Shown here: piece after piece, positions 40,656-48,151 of the stretch
How positions within the stretch are numbered: the stretch's first letter is position 1
Layout: each line of letters starts with the position of its first letter
Assembly: GCF_017833295.1 (NCBI RefSeq)
Contig: NZ_JAFIBW010000001.1
Span: 4,119,501-4,183,500 of the forward strand
Direction: 5' to 3'
DNA length: 64,000 nucleotides
Source of the DNA: Methylobacterium sp. PvR107
GTDB taxonomy: Bacteria > Pseudomonadota > Alphaproteobacteria > Rhizobiales > Beijerinckiaceae
The notes under the pieces: generated by a model
The model's input: the letters and a program-made list of their open reading frames with translations, nothing else
What the model was told of the DNA's origin: nothing
Databases searched by the model: none
Made by a program: the position numbers and the translations under genes

Positions 40656-40681
40656 AACGCCTGCCCGCCGGGATCGGTTCC
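40656..40681 (-). promoter_or_regulatory. Sigma-EcfG promoter of nepR
   Basis: Minus strand reads GGAAC (40681-40677), 17 nt, CGTT (40659-40656). Exact consensus with the longer spacer. It creates feedback expression of the anti-sigma factor. Confidence 0.88.
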
Positions 40682-40691
40682 GCCGGGGGGT

Positions 40692-40716
40692 GGAACGGAG
40701 TGCTGGCCTCCGCGTT
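40692..40716 (+). promoter_or_regulatory. Sigma-EcfG promoter of phyR
   Basis: GGAAC (40692-40696), 16 nt, CGTT (40713-40716), exact consensus. It lies 10 bp from the nepR promoter in the opposite direction, leaving a phyR leader of about 95 nt. Confidence 0.88.
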
Positions 40717-40818
40717 GGGCGGTAGGCTGCGCAGGACAGAAGGCCGGCCCCGGCAGGCCCTCGGTTGAAGGATCGAGGCGATCGCGGCCGGGCAACACGG
40801 CGAGGCACAGGGGATCGA

Positions 40819-41622
40819 ATGTCGACATCGCAACTCGTGGTACAGCACCTGCCGTACCTGCGCCGCTACGCCCGCGCGCTCACGGGTAGCCAAGTGGCGG
40901 GCGACGCTTACGTGGCCGCTACCCTGGAGACCCTCGTCAACGAGCCGGACACGCTCGGCCGGAGCACCAACATCAAGGCGGATCTGTTTCGCGTCTTCAC
41001 GCGGATCTGGAACTCGCTGTCGGTGAACGGCCGCGGTGAGCAGGTCCAGCACGATCTTCCCGCAGAGGTGCGCCTCGGCCAGATCACGCCGCTGCCGCGG
41101 CAGGCCTTCCTGCTCTCCTGCCTAGAGGGCTTCTCCGAGGAGGACGCCGCCATCATCCTGGGCGTCGACGTCTCCGAGGTGCGCGATCTCGTCGATGAGG
41201 CCGGCCGCGAACTCGCCGCCGATATGGCGACCGAGATCCTCATCATTGAGGACGAGCCGCTCATCGCCATGGATCTCGAGGCGCTGGTCGAGGGCCTCGG
41301 TCACAACGTGATCGGCGTGGCACGGACCCGTACCGAGGCGGTCAAGATCGCCGGTGAGGGCAAGCGCCCGGGGCTGATCCTGGCCGACATCCAGCTCGCC
41401 GACGGCTCGTCCGGGCTCGACGCGGTCAACGACCTGCTGAAATCCTTCGAGGTGCCGGTGATCTTCATCACTGCCTATCCCGAGCGCTTCCTGACGGGTG
41501 AGCGTCCCGAGCCGGCCTTCCTCATCGCCAAGCCGTTCCAGCCTGCCAATGTCTCCGCTGTGATCAGCCAGGCACTGTTCTTCCAGCAGACGGCCCGCCG
41601 TCGGGAAGCCAAGTCAGCCTGA
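40819..41622 (+). CDS. phyR: PhyR general stress response regulator (anti-anti-sigma factor)
   Basis: A 267-aa response regulator. The N-terminal sigma-like domain (residues 1-135: LPYLRRYARALTGSQVAGDA; LPRQAFLLSCLEGFSEEDAA) mimics an ECF sigma factor and captures NepR. The C-terminal receiver (residues 138-260) has the acidic pair Glu145/Asp146, phospho-acceptor Asp190 in GLILADIQLADG, the FITAYPERF switch segment and Lys238 in IAKPF. Asp190 matches the position known for Methylobacterium PhyR. AGGGG precedes the ATG. A terminator follows at 41676. Confidence 0.97.
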   Translation: MSTSQLVVQHLPYLRRYARALTGSQVAGDAYVAATLETLVNEPDTLGRSTNIKADLFRVFTRIWNSLSVNGRGEQVQHDLPAEVRLGQITPLPRQAFLLSCLEGFSEEDAAIILGVDVSEVRDLVDEAGRELAADMATEILIIEDEPLIAMDLEALVEGLGHNVIGVARTRTEAVKIAGEGKRPGLILADIQLADGSSGLDAVNDLLKSFEVPVIFITAYPERFLTGERPEPAFLIAKPFQPANVSAVISQALFFQQTARRREAKSA

Positions 41623-41675
41623 GTTTCGTGCCGCGACCGAAATTCTGACGCGTCTCCGGCACCTCCATCGATGCG

Positions 41676-41706
41676 AAAAACCTCGGCCTCGGCCGAGGTT
41701 TTTTGT
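41676..41706 (+). terminator. Intrinsic terminator after phyR
   Basis: AAAAACCTCGGC / GCCGAGGTTTTT stem with a short CTCG loop region and a following T-run (to 41704). It is symmetric and may be bidirectional. Confidence 0.85.
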
Positions 41707-41731
41707 TGCCGCGTGATCAGCATCGAGTCGC

Positions 41732-41821
41732 AAAAAAACGGGCCGGAGAAAGCTCCAGCCCGTCGATTAGGTTCCGGCCGATGCACAAGGGGAATGCGGG
41801 GAGGACCAGGTGGCCGGGTGT
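41732..41821 (-). ncRNA. Predicted sigma-EcfG-dependent small RNA, GsrN-like
   Basis: An exact sigma-EcfG promoter (41828-41852, minus strand) predicts a start near 41821. An intrinsic terminator ends at 41732: an 11-bp stem between 41753-41763 and 41738-41748 with one U-G pair, tetraloop CUUU, then seven U. The ~90-nt RNA has a 5' hairpin with a 6-bp CCGGCC/GGCCGG stem (41812-41817 with 41774-41779). Its 32-nt loop contains the anti-Shine-Dalgarno-like stretches CCUCCCC and UUCCCC. This matches the architecture of the Caulobacter general-stress sRNA GsrN (C-rich loop, then terminator). Primary sequence orthology is not proven. No convincing ORF lies within it. Confidence 0.72.
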
Positions 41822-41827
41822 TGCAAT

Positions 41828-41852
41828 AACGGCCGCCGGTCAGCGAGGTTCC
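41828..41852 (-). promoter_or_regulatory. Predicted sigma-EcfG promoter of the small RNA
   Basis: Minus strand GGAAC (41852-41848), 16 nt, CGTT (41831-41828): exact consensus. No protein gene begins downstream on this strand before the terminator. Confidence 0.82.
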
Positions 41853-41983
41853 AGAAAATGCGCTTTTTCGGCGCGTGTACCTTATGCGCAACAGGGGGCG
41901 GCTGTGGATGGCGCGGGTGCGCCGCCGCACCAACGCCCGAGCCGTCATCGAATACTAAAGCCGCATAGACGCGACACAGTCTA

Positions 41984-42008
41984 GGAACCTGCGATTGCAG
42001 GCCGCGTT
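41984..42008 (+). promoter_or_regulatory. Predicted sigma-EcfG promoter of 120-aa exported protein gene
   Basis: GGAAC (41984-41988), 16 nt, CGTT (42005-42008), exact consensus. The predicted start is about 35 nt before the ATG at 42050. Confidence 0.85.
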
Positions 42009-42049
42009 ATCAGAACATCCTGTCAAGCTCTCGCGATGAGGTCGGGGCG

Positions 42050-42412
42050 ATGCTGCGGTCTGGTTTCCTACTGGGCGTGAGTGCTCCTGCCGCCCTCCTC
42101 ACGGTGCTGGTCCAGCCGATGGTGCGCGACACGGCAGACCGTTGGACGCCCCCGACGCTGACGGCCCAGAGTGTTCAGATGCCCCTCCCGGGCATGCGGC
42201 CGGTCTCGCTGGCGATCAGTCCGACCCGCGTGGCGGGCGTTCAGAGGCTCGAAGGCCGGGCTCCCGTCGCCGGCGAGGCCCAGGAGATGGGCATCCAGCC
42301 GGTGCTCAAGGCGCCGGTGCGTCGCATGGTCCGCGAGGGCTGCGAGACGGCTCTGAGCTCCCTGGTCGGCCCGGAGGCACGCCGGATGACGCCGGGTCGC
42401 TGCATCTCCTGA
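42050..42412 (+). CDS. Exported protein of the general stress regulon, unknown function
   Basis: A 120-aa protein. The N-terminal SGFLLGVSAPAALLTVLVQP is a signal peptide or anchor. The mature part is basic, Pro/Arg-rich and contains two cysteines near the C-terminus (VREGCETALSSLVGPEARR; GRCIS) that could form a disulphide in the periplasm. No family is recognised. GAGGTCGGGG lies upstream of the start. An exact sigma-EcfG promoter precedes it and a strong bidirectional terminator follows. Confidence 0.78.
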   Translation: MLRSGFLLGVSAPAALLTVLVQPMVRDTADRWTPPTLTAQSVQMPLPGMRPVSLAISPTRVAGVQRLEGRAPVAGEAQEMGIQPVLKAPVRRMVREGCETALSSLVGPEARRMTPGRCIS

Positions 42413-42432
42413 TACCAACGCGCCGCCAGACC

Positions 42433-42477
42433 GCATAGCAAAAGGCCCCACCGGATCGGCGGGGCCTTTTGCTATGC
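42433..42477. terminator. Bidirectional intrinsic terminator
   Basis: GCATAGCAAAAGGCCCC (42433-42449) and its exact reverse complement (42461-42477) form a 17-bp stem around an 11-nt loop. The CCTTTT/AAAAGG blocks give a T-run on either strand. It serves the convergent 120-aa and KGG protein genes. Confidence 0.9.
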
Positions 42478-42551
42478 GAGGATCATCACGACGAAGACGG
42501 CGCCGGTCTCGAGGACACGGCGCCGTTACGCGACACAATCGATCGCCTGCC

Positions 42552-42740
42552 TCACTCGGCGCGGCCGGTACCCGTGGACTGGCCACCCTTACGCCCGGCG
42601 GTCGAGGCAAGTTCGCGATCCTGAGAGAACGAGCGCTTCTCGGCGGGCACGCTGCGGCCGCCCTTGCTGGCGATCTCGCGCTGCCGCTCCAGGTTCATCG
42701 AGGCAAAGCCTCGCTTCGAGGTCGAATTTCCGGATGCCAT
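42552..42740 (-). CDS. KGG domain stress-induced small hydrophilic protein
   Basis: A 62-aa hydrophilic protein with two KGG motifs (QREIASKGGRSV and ELASTAGRKGGQS), matching the bacterial stress-induced GsiB/Con-10-like group. Such proteins accumulate during desiccation and stationary phase. Start 42740 (MASGNST) is supported by GAGGAGG 6 nt upstream. A near-consensus sigma-EcfG promoter (GGAAC-N16-GGTT) lies at 42775-42799. It is convergent with the exported 120-aa protein gene. Confidence 0.9.
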   Translation of the reverse strand: MASGNSTSKRGFASMNLERQREIASKGGRSVPAEKRSFSQDRELASTAGRKGGQSTGTGRAE

Positions 42741-42774
42741 CAGTTCCTCCTCAGGCTTCGCTTCACCCCGCAAC

Positions 42775-42799
42775 AACCTTCAGCAATAACCAAGGTTCC
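42775..42799 (-). promoter_or_regulatory. Near-consensus sigma-EcfG promoter of the KGG protein gene
   Basis: Minus strand GGAAC (42799-42795), 16 nt, GGTT (42778-42775). One mismatch in the -10; the predicted start is about 30 nt upstream of the ATG at 42740. Confidence 0.6.
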
Positions 42800-42983
42800 T
42801 GTGCCGAGACCTGGCCAAGCTTCGTATAGCTAAGCTTGACGGCAACCGGGGTCTTGTTTGCGGCGTTGGTTGTCGATCGACCTGGGTAGACGCCCGTATC
42901 TGCCCGGAGGAACGCATGCCGAACTGGTCCCAGGGCCCAGAACGGCGCGTTGGACCGCGCAGGATGCAGGAGGCTTATCGCGT

Positions 42984-43190
42984 ATGACGAACCGTAACAT
43001 GGTCAAGGATGCCGCCGGTGGTGGCCCCGAGGTGAGGCCGAACACGCCGCCGCTGCCGCCGATGCCGGCCCCAGAAGATTCGGCCACGCCGACGACCCGT
43101 GAGGAGCCGGTCGACTCGCCCCATCTGAATGCCAGCCTGAAGCGCGAGACCCCGGCGGCCGGCGAGCACGGCCTTTCGACGCGGCGCTGA
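42984..43190 (+). CDS. Small proline-rich hypothetical protein
   Basis: A 68-aa, probably disordered protein (MTNRNMVKDAAGGG ... NTPPLPPMPAPEDSATP ... LNASLKRETPAA). CAGGAGG lies about 10 nt upstream of the ATG, giving good initiation support. No domain is recognised and no sigma-EcfG site is seen at correct distance. It ends 8 nt before the convergent SCO family gene. Confidence 0.65.
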   Translation: MTNRNMVKDAAGGGPEVRPNTPPLPPMPAPEDSATPTTREEPVDSPHLNASLKRETPAAGEHGLSTRR

Positions 43191-43198
43191 CCCGGGGT

Positions 43199-44041
43199 TC
43201 AGCCTGCCCGCCTCCGCGCGAGGCGGGTCAGCCCGAGAATGAGGAGACCGATCGCCAGGATCGTCACGAGGCCAGCCACCGTCAGGATGCGCCGAACGAG
43301 CGGGGTGTAGACGCCGCGGGCCGCGTCGTAGCCGTAGCAGAGCAGGGCGAGGCGGTCCGCCAATCCTCCGATGCGGCCTTCCCCGGCTTCCGTGAGGGCG
43401 AAGCGGAGGTCCCGCCCGGTCAGCGCCAAGGGTGAGAGCACGCGCGCTACCCGTCCGTCGCCTGCGAGCAGCAGGGCGGCGGCCGGATGGGCGAAGCTGT
43501 CGGTGCCCGGATCGTACACGGCCGTGTAGCCGAGGGTCCCGGTCAAGCGGGCAAGCGCGGCCGCGGAGACGATCAGCGCTTTGCGTCGGACCGACGCGGC
43601 ACGTTCGCCCAAGGTGTCCTCGAGCATGCGCCGCGCGGCCGCGGCATCATCGCGCGGGTCGATGCCGACAAGCACCAATGCGGAGTCGTCTGGCGCGAGT
43701 CCCGTCGCCGCCAGGGCGTCGGCCGACATCGACACCATCGGGTCGCAGACATTGCCGCAGGTGTAATCCACCGGCAGCAACAGGGTGGGACGTCCCGCCA
43801 GCGCCTGCCCCAGTGTCGTGGCCTGACCCGTCAGAGCGTCCGTGACGTTGAGATCCAGAGGGGCCTGCGCTCCCTCCGGAGGCGCAACCGCGACGCGGGC
43901 GAGTTCGCTCGGGGTCAGCCGGGCGCAAGCCGGTCCGCTAACGAGCAGGGTGGCGAGCGTCAGGCCTACGCCGAACTTGCGGAGCGGGAAGAGTTGGGCT
44001 GCGCCGGGTGCAGGGCTGGACAAGTGCCTGACGAACCGCAT
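43199..44041 (-). CDS. SCO1/SenC family protein with C-terminal membrane helix
   Basis: A 280-aa envelope protein of the thioredoxin-fold SCO family, which delivers copper to the CuA site of cytochrome c oxidase or acts as a thiol reductase. The metal/redox motif is VDYTCGNVCDPM (CxxxC). The distal histidine candidate is in TDSFAHPAAALLLAGDG. An N-terminal hydrophobic segment (GVGLTLATLLVSGPACA) exports it, and a second one (ILAIGLLILGLTRLA) anchors the C-terminus. Start 44041 (MRFVRH) is proposed; the reading frame is open further upstream. Confidence 0.82.
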   Translation of the reverse strand: MRFVRHLSSPAPGAAQLFPLRKFGVGLTLATLLVSGPACARLTPSELARVAVAPPEGAQAPLDLNVTDALTGQATTLGQALAGRPTLLLPVDYTCGNVCDPMVSMSADALAATGLAPDDSALVLVGIDPRDDAAAARRMLEDTLGERAASVRRKALIVSAAALARLTGTLGYTAVYDPGTDSFAHPAAALLLAGDGRVARVLSPLALTGRDLRFALTEAGEGRIGGLADRLALLCYGYDAARGVYTPLVRRILTVAGLVTILAIGLLILGLTRLARRRAG

Positions 44042-44093
44042 GGATGCGCAGACTCGTCTGTTCCCGCCCCGAGACCCGTCGTGGAGCCCACGT

Positions 44094-44537
44094 ATGACCC
44101 TCGACACCGAGGTTTCCTCTCTCAAACAGGTGCCGCTGTTCCGTGAAGTCGAACCGGCGCGCCTGAAGCTTCTCGCCTTCACCAGCGAGCGGGTGCATTT
44201 CGAGCCCGGGCAGCGCTTCTTCGCCCGCGGCGATGTGGCCGATGCCGCCTACGTGATCCTGAAGGGCACCGCGGAGGTCAGCATCGATGGTCCCGCCGGG
44301 CCGGTGCGGCTGGCGCTGCTCGGCCAGGATGCCCTGGTCGGCGAGATGGGCATCCTCGCCGAGCAGCCCAGATCGGCCACCGTGACGGCCGAATCCGCCG
44401 TGACCGCGCTTCGCATCGACCGCGGCGTGTTCCTGGAACTCCTGGCACAGTTTCCACAGATCAGCATCGCACTGATGCGTGTGCTGGCGTTGCGGTTGGA
44501 GCAGACCAACCAAGCGCTTGCCGAGAGCCGGGGCTGA
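44094..44537 (+). CDS. Cyclic nucleotide-binding domain protein (Crp/Fnr-like, no HTH)
   Basis: A 147-aa single cNMP-binding domain: LKQVPLFREVEPARLKLLAF, GQRFFARGDVADAAYVILKG, the phosphate-binding cassette region ALVGEMGILAEQPRSATVTA, and a closing helix. The C-terminal helix-turn-helix of Crp/Fnr regulators is absent, so it is unlikely to bind DNA by itself; a stand-alone sensor or partner subunit is more likely. The stop abuts the convergent VOC gene. Confidence 0.85.
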   Translation: MTLDTEVSSLKQVPLFREVEPARLKLLAFTSERVHFEPGQRFFARGDVADAAYVILKGTAEVSIDGPAGPVRLALLGQDALVGEMGILAEQPRSATVTAESAVTALRIDRGVFLELLAQFPQISIALMRVLALRLEQTNQALAESRG

Positions 44538-44984
44538 TCAGCCTGTCGGATAGGTGATGAATTCGAGGAGCGAACCGTCCGGATCGCGGAAATAGACGCT
44601 GATCCCGGCGCCAGCGGCGCCGTGCCGCTCGACAGGCCCGAGTTCCACCGGCACGCCCGCGGCCTCGAGATGAGCGATCGCGTCCGCGATCGGTCCCGAC
44701 CATCGGAAGCAGAGATCGCTGTTTCCGGGCTCCACGGGGTGTGCCGCCAGGGGCTCCGCCTTCACGCCGGGACCGTGGCAATTAAGCTGCACGCCGCCGA
44801 ACCGGTAGGCGTAGCCGTTCCCCCGTTCGATCACCTCGGCGCCGACCACGTCGCGATAGAAGGCGTTGGACCGCGTCCAGTCGCTGATGTGGATCACGCA
44901 ATGATCGAGGTGGATCGCAGGGCTGAGCGCCAGGGCTGGCGGCACCTCCGCCGCGTCGGGCAGTGTCTCGGTCTCAGGCATCAC
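44538..44984 (-). CDS. VOC family protein (glyoxalase/bleomycin-resistance fold)
   Basis: A 148-aa vicinal-oxygen-chelate protein with paired beta-alpha-beta-beta-beta units: IHLDHCVIHISDWTRSNAFY (first metal His) and GISVYFRDPDGSLLEFITY (distal Glu). Length suits a dimeric enzyme. Such proteins include dioxygenases, lyases and resistance proteins; no specific substrate can be assigned. The start may be either of two adjacent Met codons. Confidence 0.88.
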   Translation of the reverse strand: MMPETETLPDAAEVPPALALSPAIHLDHCVIHISDWTRSNAFYRDVVGAEVIERGNGYAYRFGGVQLNCHGPGVKAEPLAAHPVEPGNSDLCFRWSGPIADAIAHLEAAGVPVELGPVERHGAAGAGISVYFRDPDGSLLEFITYPTG

Positions 44985-45140
44985 TCGCCTCCGCGCGCGG
45001 CTCGACGAAGCCCCGCTCCGATTGTGAATTAGGGCGCAACCGTGGCCTCGGGAGCCGGCCGCACGCGGCCGGCTGCGGCGGAAAAGCTACATCGTCACCG
45101 GCGGGGAGACGGTAGGCAGGACCTGAGGACATTAGCCTGC

Positions 45141-45833
45141 ATGATTGAACCGATGACCGTGACGCGCCCCTCGGCCTGGACCCGAATCCGCCGGATCCTG
45201 CTCTCGCGCCTCCTCCTTGCCGTCGTTGCGATCGCGCCCCTCGCAGCCTGCCAGACCCGTCAGGCCCAGCTCGCGCAGGACGACGATGCGGCCTGGTACA
45301 TCGGCGCGAAGCCCGACAAGCCCTTCGACATCCCCCTGGTCGATACCGGGCGGCTCGATCCGAAGTACCGGCGGCAGCAGGTGAGCTACAACGGCCCCGA
45401 GCAGCCCGGCACCATCCTGGTCGACATCGACAAGCGCCAGTTGTTGCTGGTGCAGGCCGACGGAACCGCGATGCAGTACGGCGTCGGCGTCGGCAAGGCG
45501 GGCTTTTCCTGGAAGGGTGAGGCCCGGGTCGGCCGGAAGGGCGTTTGGCCGGACTGGAGCCCGACGGCCACCATGGTCTCGCTCAACCCGGACCTGCCGC
45601 GGACTCGCAAGGGCGGCGTCGACAATCCACTCGGCGCCCGCGCCCTCTATCTCTACCAGGGTAACCGCGACATCCTGTTCCGAATTCACGGCACCAACGA
45701 ACCTTGGAGTATCGGCGAGCAGATGTCGTCGGGCTGTGTGCGGATGCTCAACGAGGATATCGCCGATCTCTACGAGCGGGTGCCGGTCGGGACCCGCGTG
45801 TTGGTGAAGCGCAACGGCAAGTACCGGGCCTGA
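45141..45833 (+). CDS. L,D-transpeptidase (YkuD domain) lipoprotein
   Basis: A 230-aa periplasmic enzyme. The signal peptide ends with lipobox-like APLAAC. The YkuD domain includes TILVDIDKRQLLLVQADG, FRIHGTNEPWSIG with the conserved His, and the catalytic cysteine motif SSGCVRMLNEDI. It forms 3-3 peptidoglycan cross-links or attaches proteins to peptidoglycan. Complete and typical in length; apparently monocistronic. Confidence 0.93.
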   Translation: MIEPMTVTRPSAWTRIRRILLSRLLLAVVAIAPLAACQTRQAQLAQDDDAAWYIGAKPDKPFDIPLVDTGRLDPKYRRQQVSYNGPEQPGTILVDIDKRQLLLVQADGTAMQYGVGVGKAGFSWKGEARVGRKGVWPDWSPTATMVSLNPDLPRTRKGGVDNPLGARALYLYQGNRDILFRIHGTNEPWSIGEQMSSGCVRMLNEDIADLYERVPVGTRVLVKRNGKYRA

Positions 45834-46413
45834 CGCAGCCGATCTACACGCACAATCCAAGAGCGGTGGTCGGTCCGGATCCCGAACTCGCCGCGCCGCC
45901 TTCGGGATGACGGAATGGCTGCGCGGCCCGGCGACCGGGATACGCCCGTCAGCCGGCGGGCTTCTCGGCCGCACCTGCCGCCGGGGGCTCACCCGAGGCC
46001 GCGTGGGGGAGCCTGTCGAGGGCGGCCCGGTCGAGGCGGCCATCACCCAGCGGACCGTCCGGCGACATGCCGTCGCGGGCCAGCACTGCCGCGGCCGTGA
46101 GGCTTCAGGCCGGTTTCAAACCCGACCGCTCCGGCCCGATCGTCTCGGCGGCCCAGAGCAGGAGCGCCGCGTACAGGGTCACCGCGCCCTGCAGGGTCTC
46201 GCGAAACGCCATCGCGCACGATGGTCGCCTCCGGGCAGCCGCACCCGTGGTGTCGGGTGGAACACTTTCGCAACCCGGAAGCGGCAACCTTCGCCTCAAG
46301 GCGAACCCCGCGCCGGGGCCGCCCGGCAAAATCGCCACATTGGCGGCGCAGCGTCCCGGCTTCACCAGCCCCCTTTCGCCAGTTCGACCGCCCTCCGCGT
46401 GGACAATCCCTCG
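45834..46413. other. Long gap between transpeptidase and nuclease genes
   Basis: A 580-nt stretch with no well-supported gene on the plus strand. On the minus strand one reading frame from 46212 to 45949 has protein-like content but is interrupted by a TGA at 46105-46107 (see separate entry). 45950-46020 is GC-rich without repeats. Confidence 0.45.
45949..46212 (-). pseudogene. Possible small gene interrupted by an in-frame TGA
   Basis: From ATG 46212 the frame reads MAFRETLQGAVTLYAALLLW then AAETIGPERSGLKPA and meets TGA at 46107-46105. The same frame then continues SLTAAAVLARDGMSPDGPLG ... LDRLPHAASGEPPAAGAAEK to a second stop at 45951. Upstream looks like a membrane-helix protein and downstream like an ordinary coding tail. 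This could be one gene of about 86 codons broken by a nonsense change, two tiny genes (35 and 39 aa), or chance. No homologue is recognised. Confidence 0.35.
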
Positions 46414-46905
46414 ATGATCAGACCGATGCTCGCCCTGCTCCTCCTCGGCAGCCCCGCCGCGGCGGCGGGCACGATCAGCGGCTCCGCTTCGGTGATCGAC
46501 GGCGACACGATCGAGGTGCAGGGGACCCGCATCCATCTCTACGGCATCGACGCGCCCGAGATGGCGCAGAGCTGCGAGACGGCGTCCGGGCTGGAGTATC
46601 GCTGCGGCCGTCAGGCCGAGCAGGCCCTGCGCACGCGGATCGGCGGCGGCGTGGTCACCTGCGAGCGCCGCGAGGGCGGCGCCGCGGGCCGTGTCGCCGG
46701 CGTCTGCCACGTCCACGGCGAGGACCTGTCCGCCTGGATGGCGGCGCAAGGCCACGCTTTGGCCAGCCGTCACGTCACGGCGGCCTATATCCGGCAGGAA
46801 GGCCAGGCCTGGGCCACCCGCCGCGGCATCTGGGCCGGCACCTTCGAGAAGCCGGCCGACTGGCGTCAGGATCGGCAGCGCATCGAGGCAAGCGCGGTCG
46901 ATTAG
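46414..46905 (+). CDS. Thermonuclease (SNase) family exported protein
   Basis: A 163-aa staphylococcal-nuclease-like protein with a short signal peptide (MLALLLLGSPAAAAG). The OB-fold core is ASVIDGDTIEVQGTRIHLYG then IDAPEMAQSCE, with the conserved Asp/Arg segment. Three additional cysteines (SCETASGLEYRCG; CERREG; VCHVHG) suggest disulphides. Predicted periplasmic or secreted nuclease; catalytic competence is not certain. Confidence 0.85.
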   Translation: MIRPMLALLLLGSPAAAAGTISGSASVIDGDTIEVQGTRIHLYGIDAPEMAQSCETASGLEYRCGRQAEQALRTRIGGGVVTCERREGGAAGRVAGVCHVHGEDLSAWMAAQGHALASRHVTAAYIRQEGQAWATRRGIWAGTFEKPADWRQDRQRIEASAVD

Positions 46906-47020
46906 GGTGTTCTCCGCCGAGGCGTCTCGCCCTTCCGTAAGGCGGGGCGGGTGAACGCGGAGATCCGGAGCCGTTCCGGATGGCGGATCGATCCGGCACG
47001 GCTCCAGGTGAGAACGGAAC

Positions 47021-48151
47021 TCAGGCCGTCTCGTCGTGCCCCTCGGTGAATTCCCGCCACAGCAGGACGAGAGCCGCCATCACGGCGGGGCCGACGAACA
47101 GGCCCAGCAGGCCGAAGGTCTCGACGCCGCCCAGGATGCCGAGCAGCACCCAGAGGAACGGCAGCTTCGTGGTACCGCCGATCAGGGCAGGCCGCACGAA
47201 GTGGTCGGCCACGAAGGTGACGACGAGGCCCGCGACGGCCACCACGATCGCCGCCGTCGCCGAGCCGGCCGCCACCAGCAGGAGTGCCGCGATCGCGATG
47301 GCGAGGGCAGCGCCGAACGGGATCATCGCCGCCACTGCCGTGAAGGCGCCGAGCAGCACCGGGTGTGGCACGCCCGCGAAGTAGTAGACGATCCCGAGCA
47401 GGAAGCCCTCGCCGAGGCCGACGAGGACGAGTCCGTCCACAGTGCCGTGCACGGAGGCGACCATCTGGCGGGCGACGCGCTCGCCGCGCGGACCGAACAG
47501 GCGGTGGCAGGCCGTCAGCGACTGGTCCCGCACACTGCGCCAATCGCGGAACAGGAAGAACAGCGCCACGAGGCTGAAGCCGAACAGCACGATCCGGTGC
47601 ACCACCTCGCGCCCGAAATTCCGCGACGCGCCGATCACCGAATGGTTCTCGAACCGGTGCAGCAGGTCTGAGCCCGCCTGCGCGTGGCCGAGATTGTCGT
47701 TCCACCACGCGGTTGCCTGCGCGGCGCCGTAGGGCAGGTGCTGCAGGAATTCGGGTGCCGGGATGCCGTTGGCCTCCGCGTTGCGCACGAAGTCGGCGAC
47801 GTCGTGGGCCTCGCGGGCCGCCTGCACGCCGAGGATCGCCAGCGGGGCCAGGAAGACCAGCGCCACGGCGGCCGTCATCAGGGAGGGCAGCAGGATGTTG
47901 TGCTTGCCCGGCGGGAAGCGGTGCTCCAGGCGGGTGTAAAGCGGCCACAGGGCGATGGCGAGTACGAGCGCCCAGGCCAGCGCCGGCAGGAAGCCGTGCA
48001 GGATCCATAGGCCGAGCGCGGAGAGTGCCAGGACCAGAAGGACGCGGGCTGCTCCCTGAGAGCGCGCCCGCTCGTGGGGCGCCATCGGGGGCGCCGGCGG
48101 CGTCGCCTCGATCCGCGCCGGCGGGGCGGCGGGTTTGGTGATCGGTGGCAT
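47021..48151 (-). CDS. AI-2E family transporter (PerM/YdiK type)
   Basis: A 376-aa inner-membrane protein with about eight helices and a proline-rich cytoplasmic N-terminus. Typical features are the N-terminal helix pair (RVLLVLALSALGLWILHGF), the GTVDGLVLVGLGEGFLLG region and the C-terminal FVADHFVRPALIGGTTKLPF and ETFGLLGLFVGPAVMA motifs. Family members have been linked to signal export or ion/proton exchange; autoinducer transport should not be assumed. Divergent from acpXL. Confidence 0.87.
   Translation of the reverse strand: MPPITKPAAPPARIEATPPAPPMAPHERARSQGAARVLLVLALSALGLWILHGFLPALAWALVLAIALWPLYTRLEHRFPPGKHNILLPSLMTAAVALVFLAPLAILGVQAAREAHDVADFVRNAEANGIPAPEFLQHLPYGAAQATAWWNDNLGHAQAGSDLLHRFENHSVIGASRNFGREVVHRIVLFGFSLVALFFLFRDWRSVRDQSLTACHRLFGPRGERVARQMVASVHGTVDGLVLVGLGEGFLLGIVYYFAGVPHPVLLGAFTAVAAMIPFGAALAIAIAALLLVAAGSATAAIVVAVAGLVVTFVADHFVRPALIGGTTKLPFLWVLLGILGGVETFGLLGLFVGPAVMAALVLLWREFTEGHDETA

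Noticed and set aside
41858..41968. 36-aa plus-strand frame (MRFFGACTLCATGG...) near the sRNA promoter
   Set aside because: Overlaps the intergenic zone between two stress promoters, has no good ribosome-binding site and its cysteine context is not a proper lipobox.
46955..46978. GGAAC-N15-CGTT on the minus strand near the nuclease gene
   Set aside because: Wrong spacer and it faces into the 3' end of a plus-strand gene with no minus-strand product.
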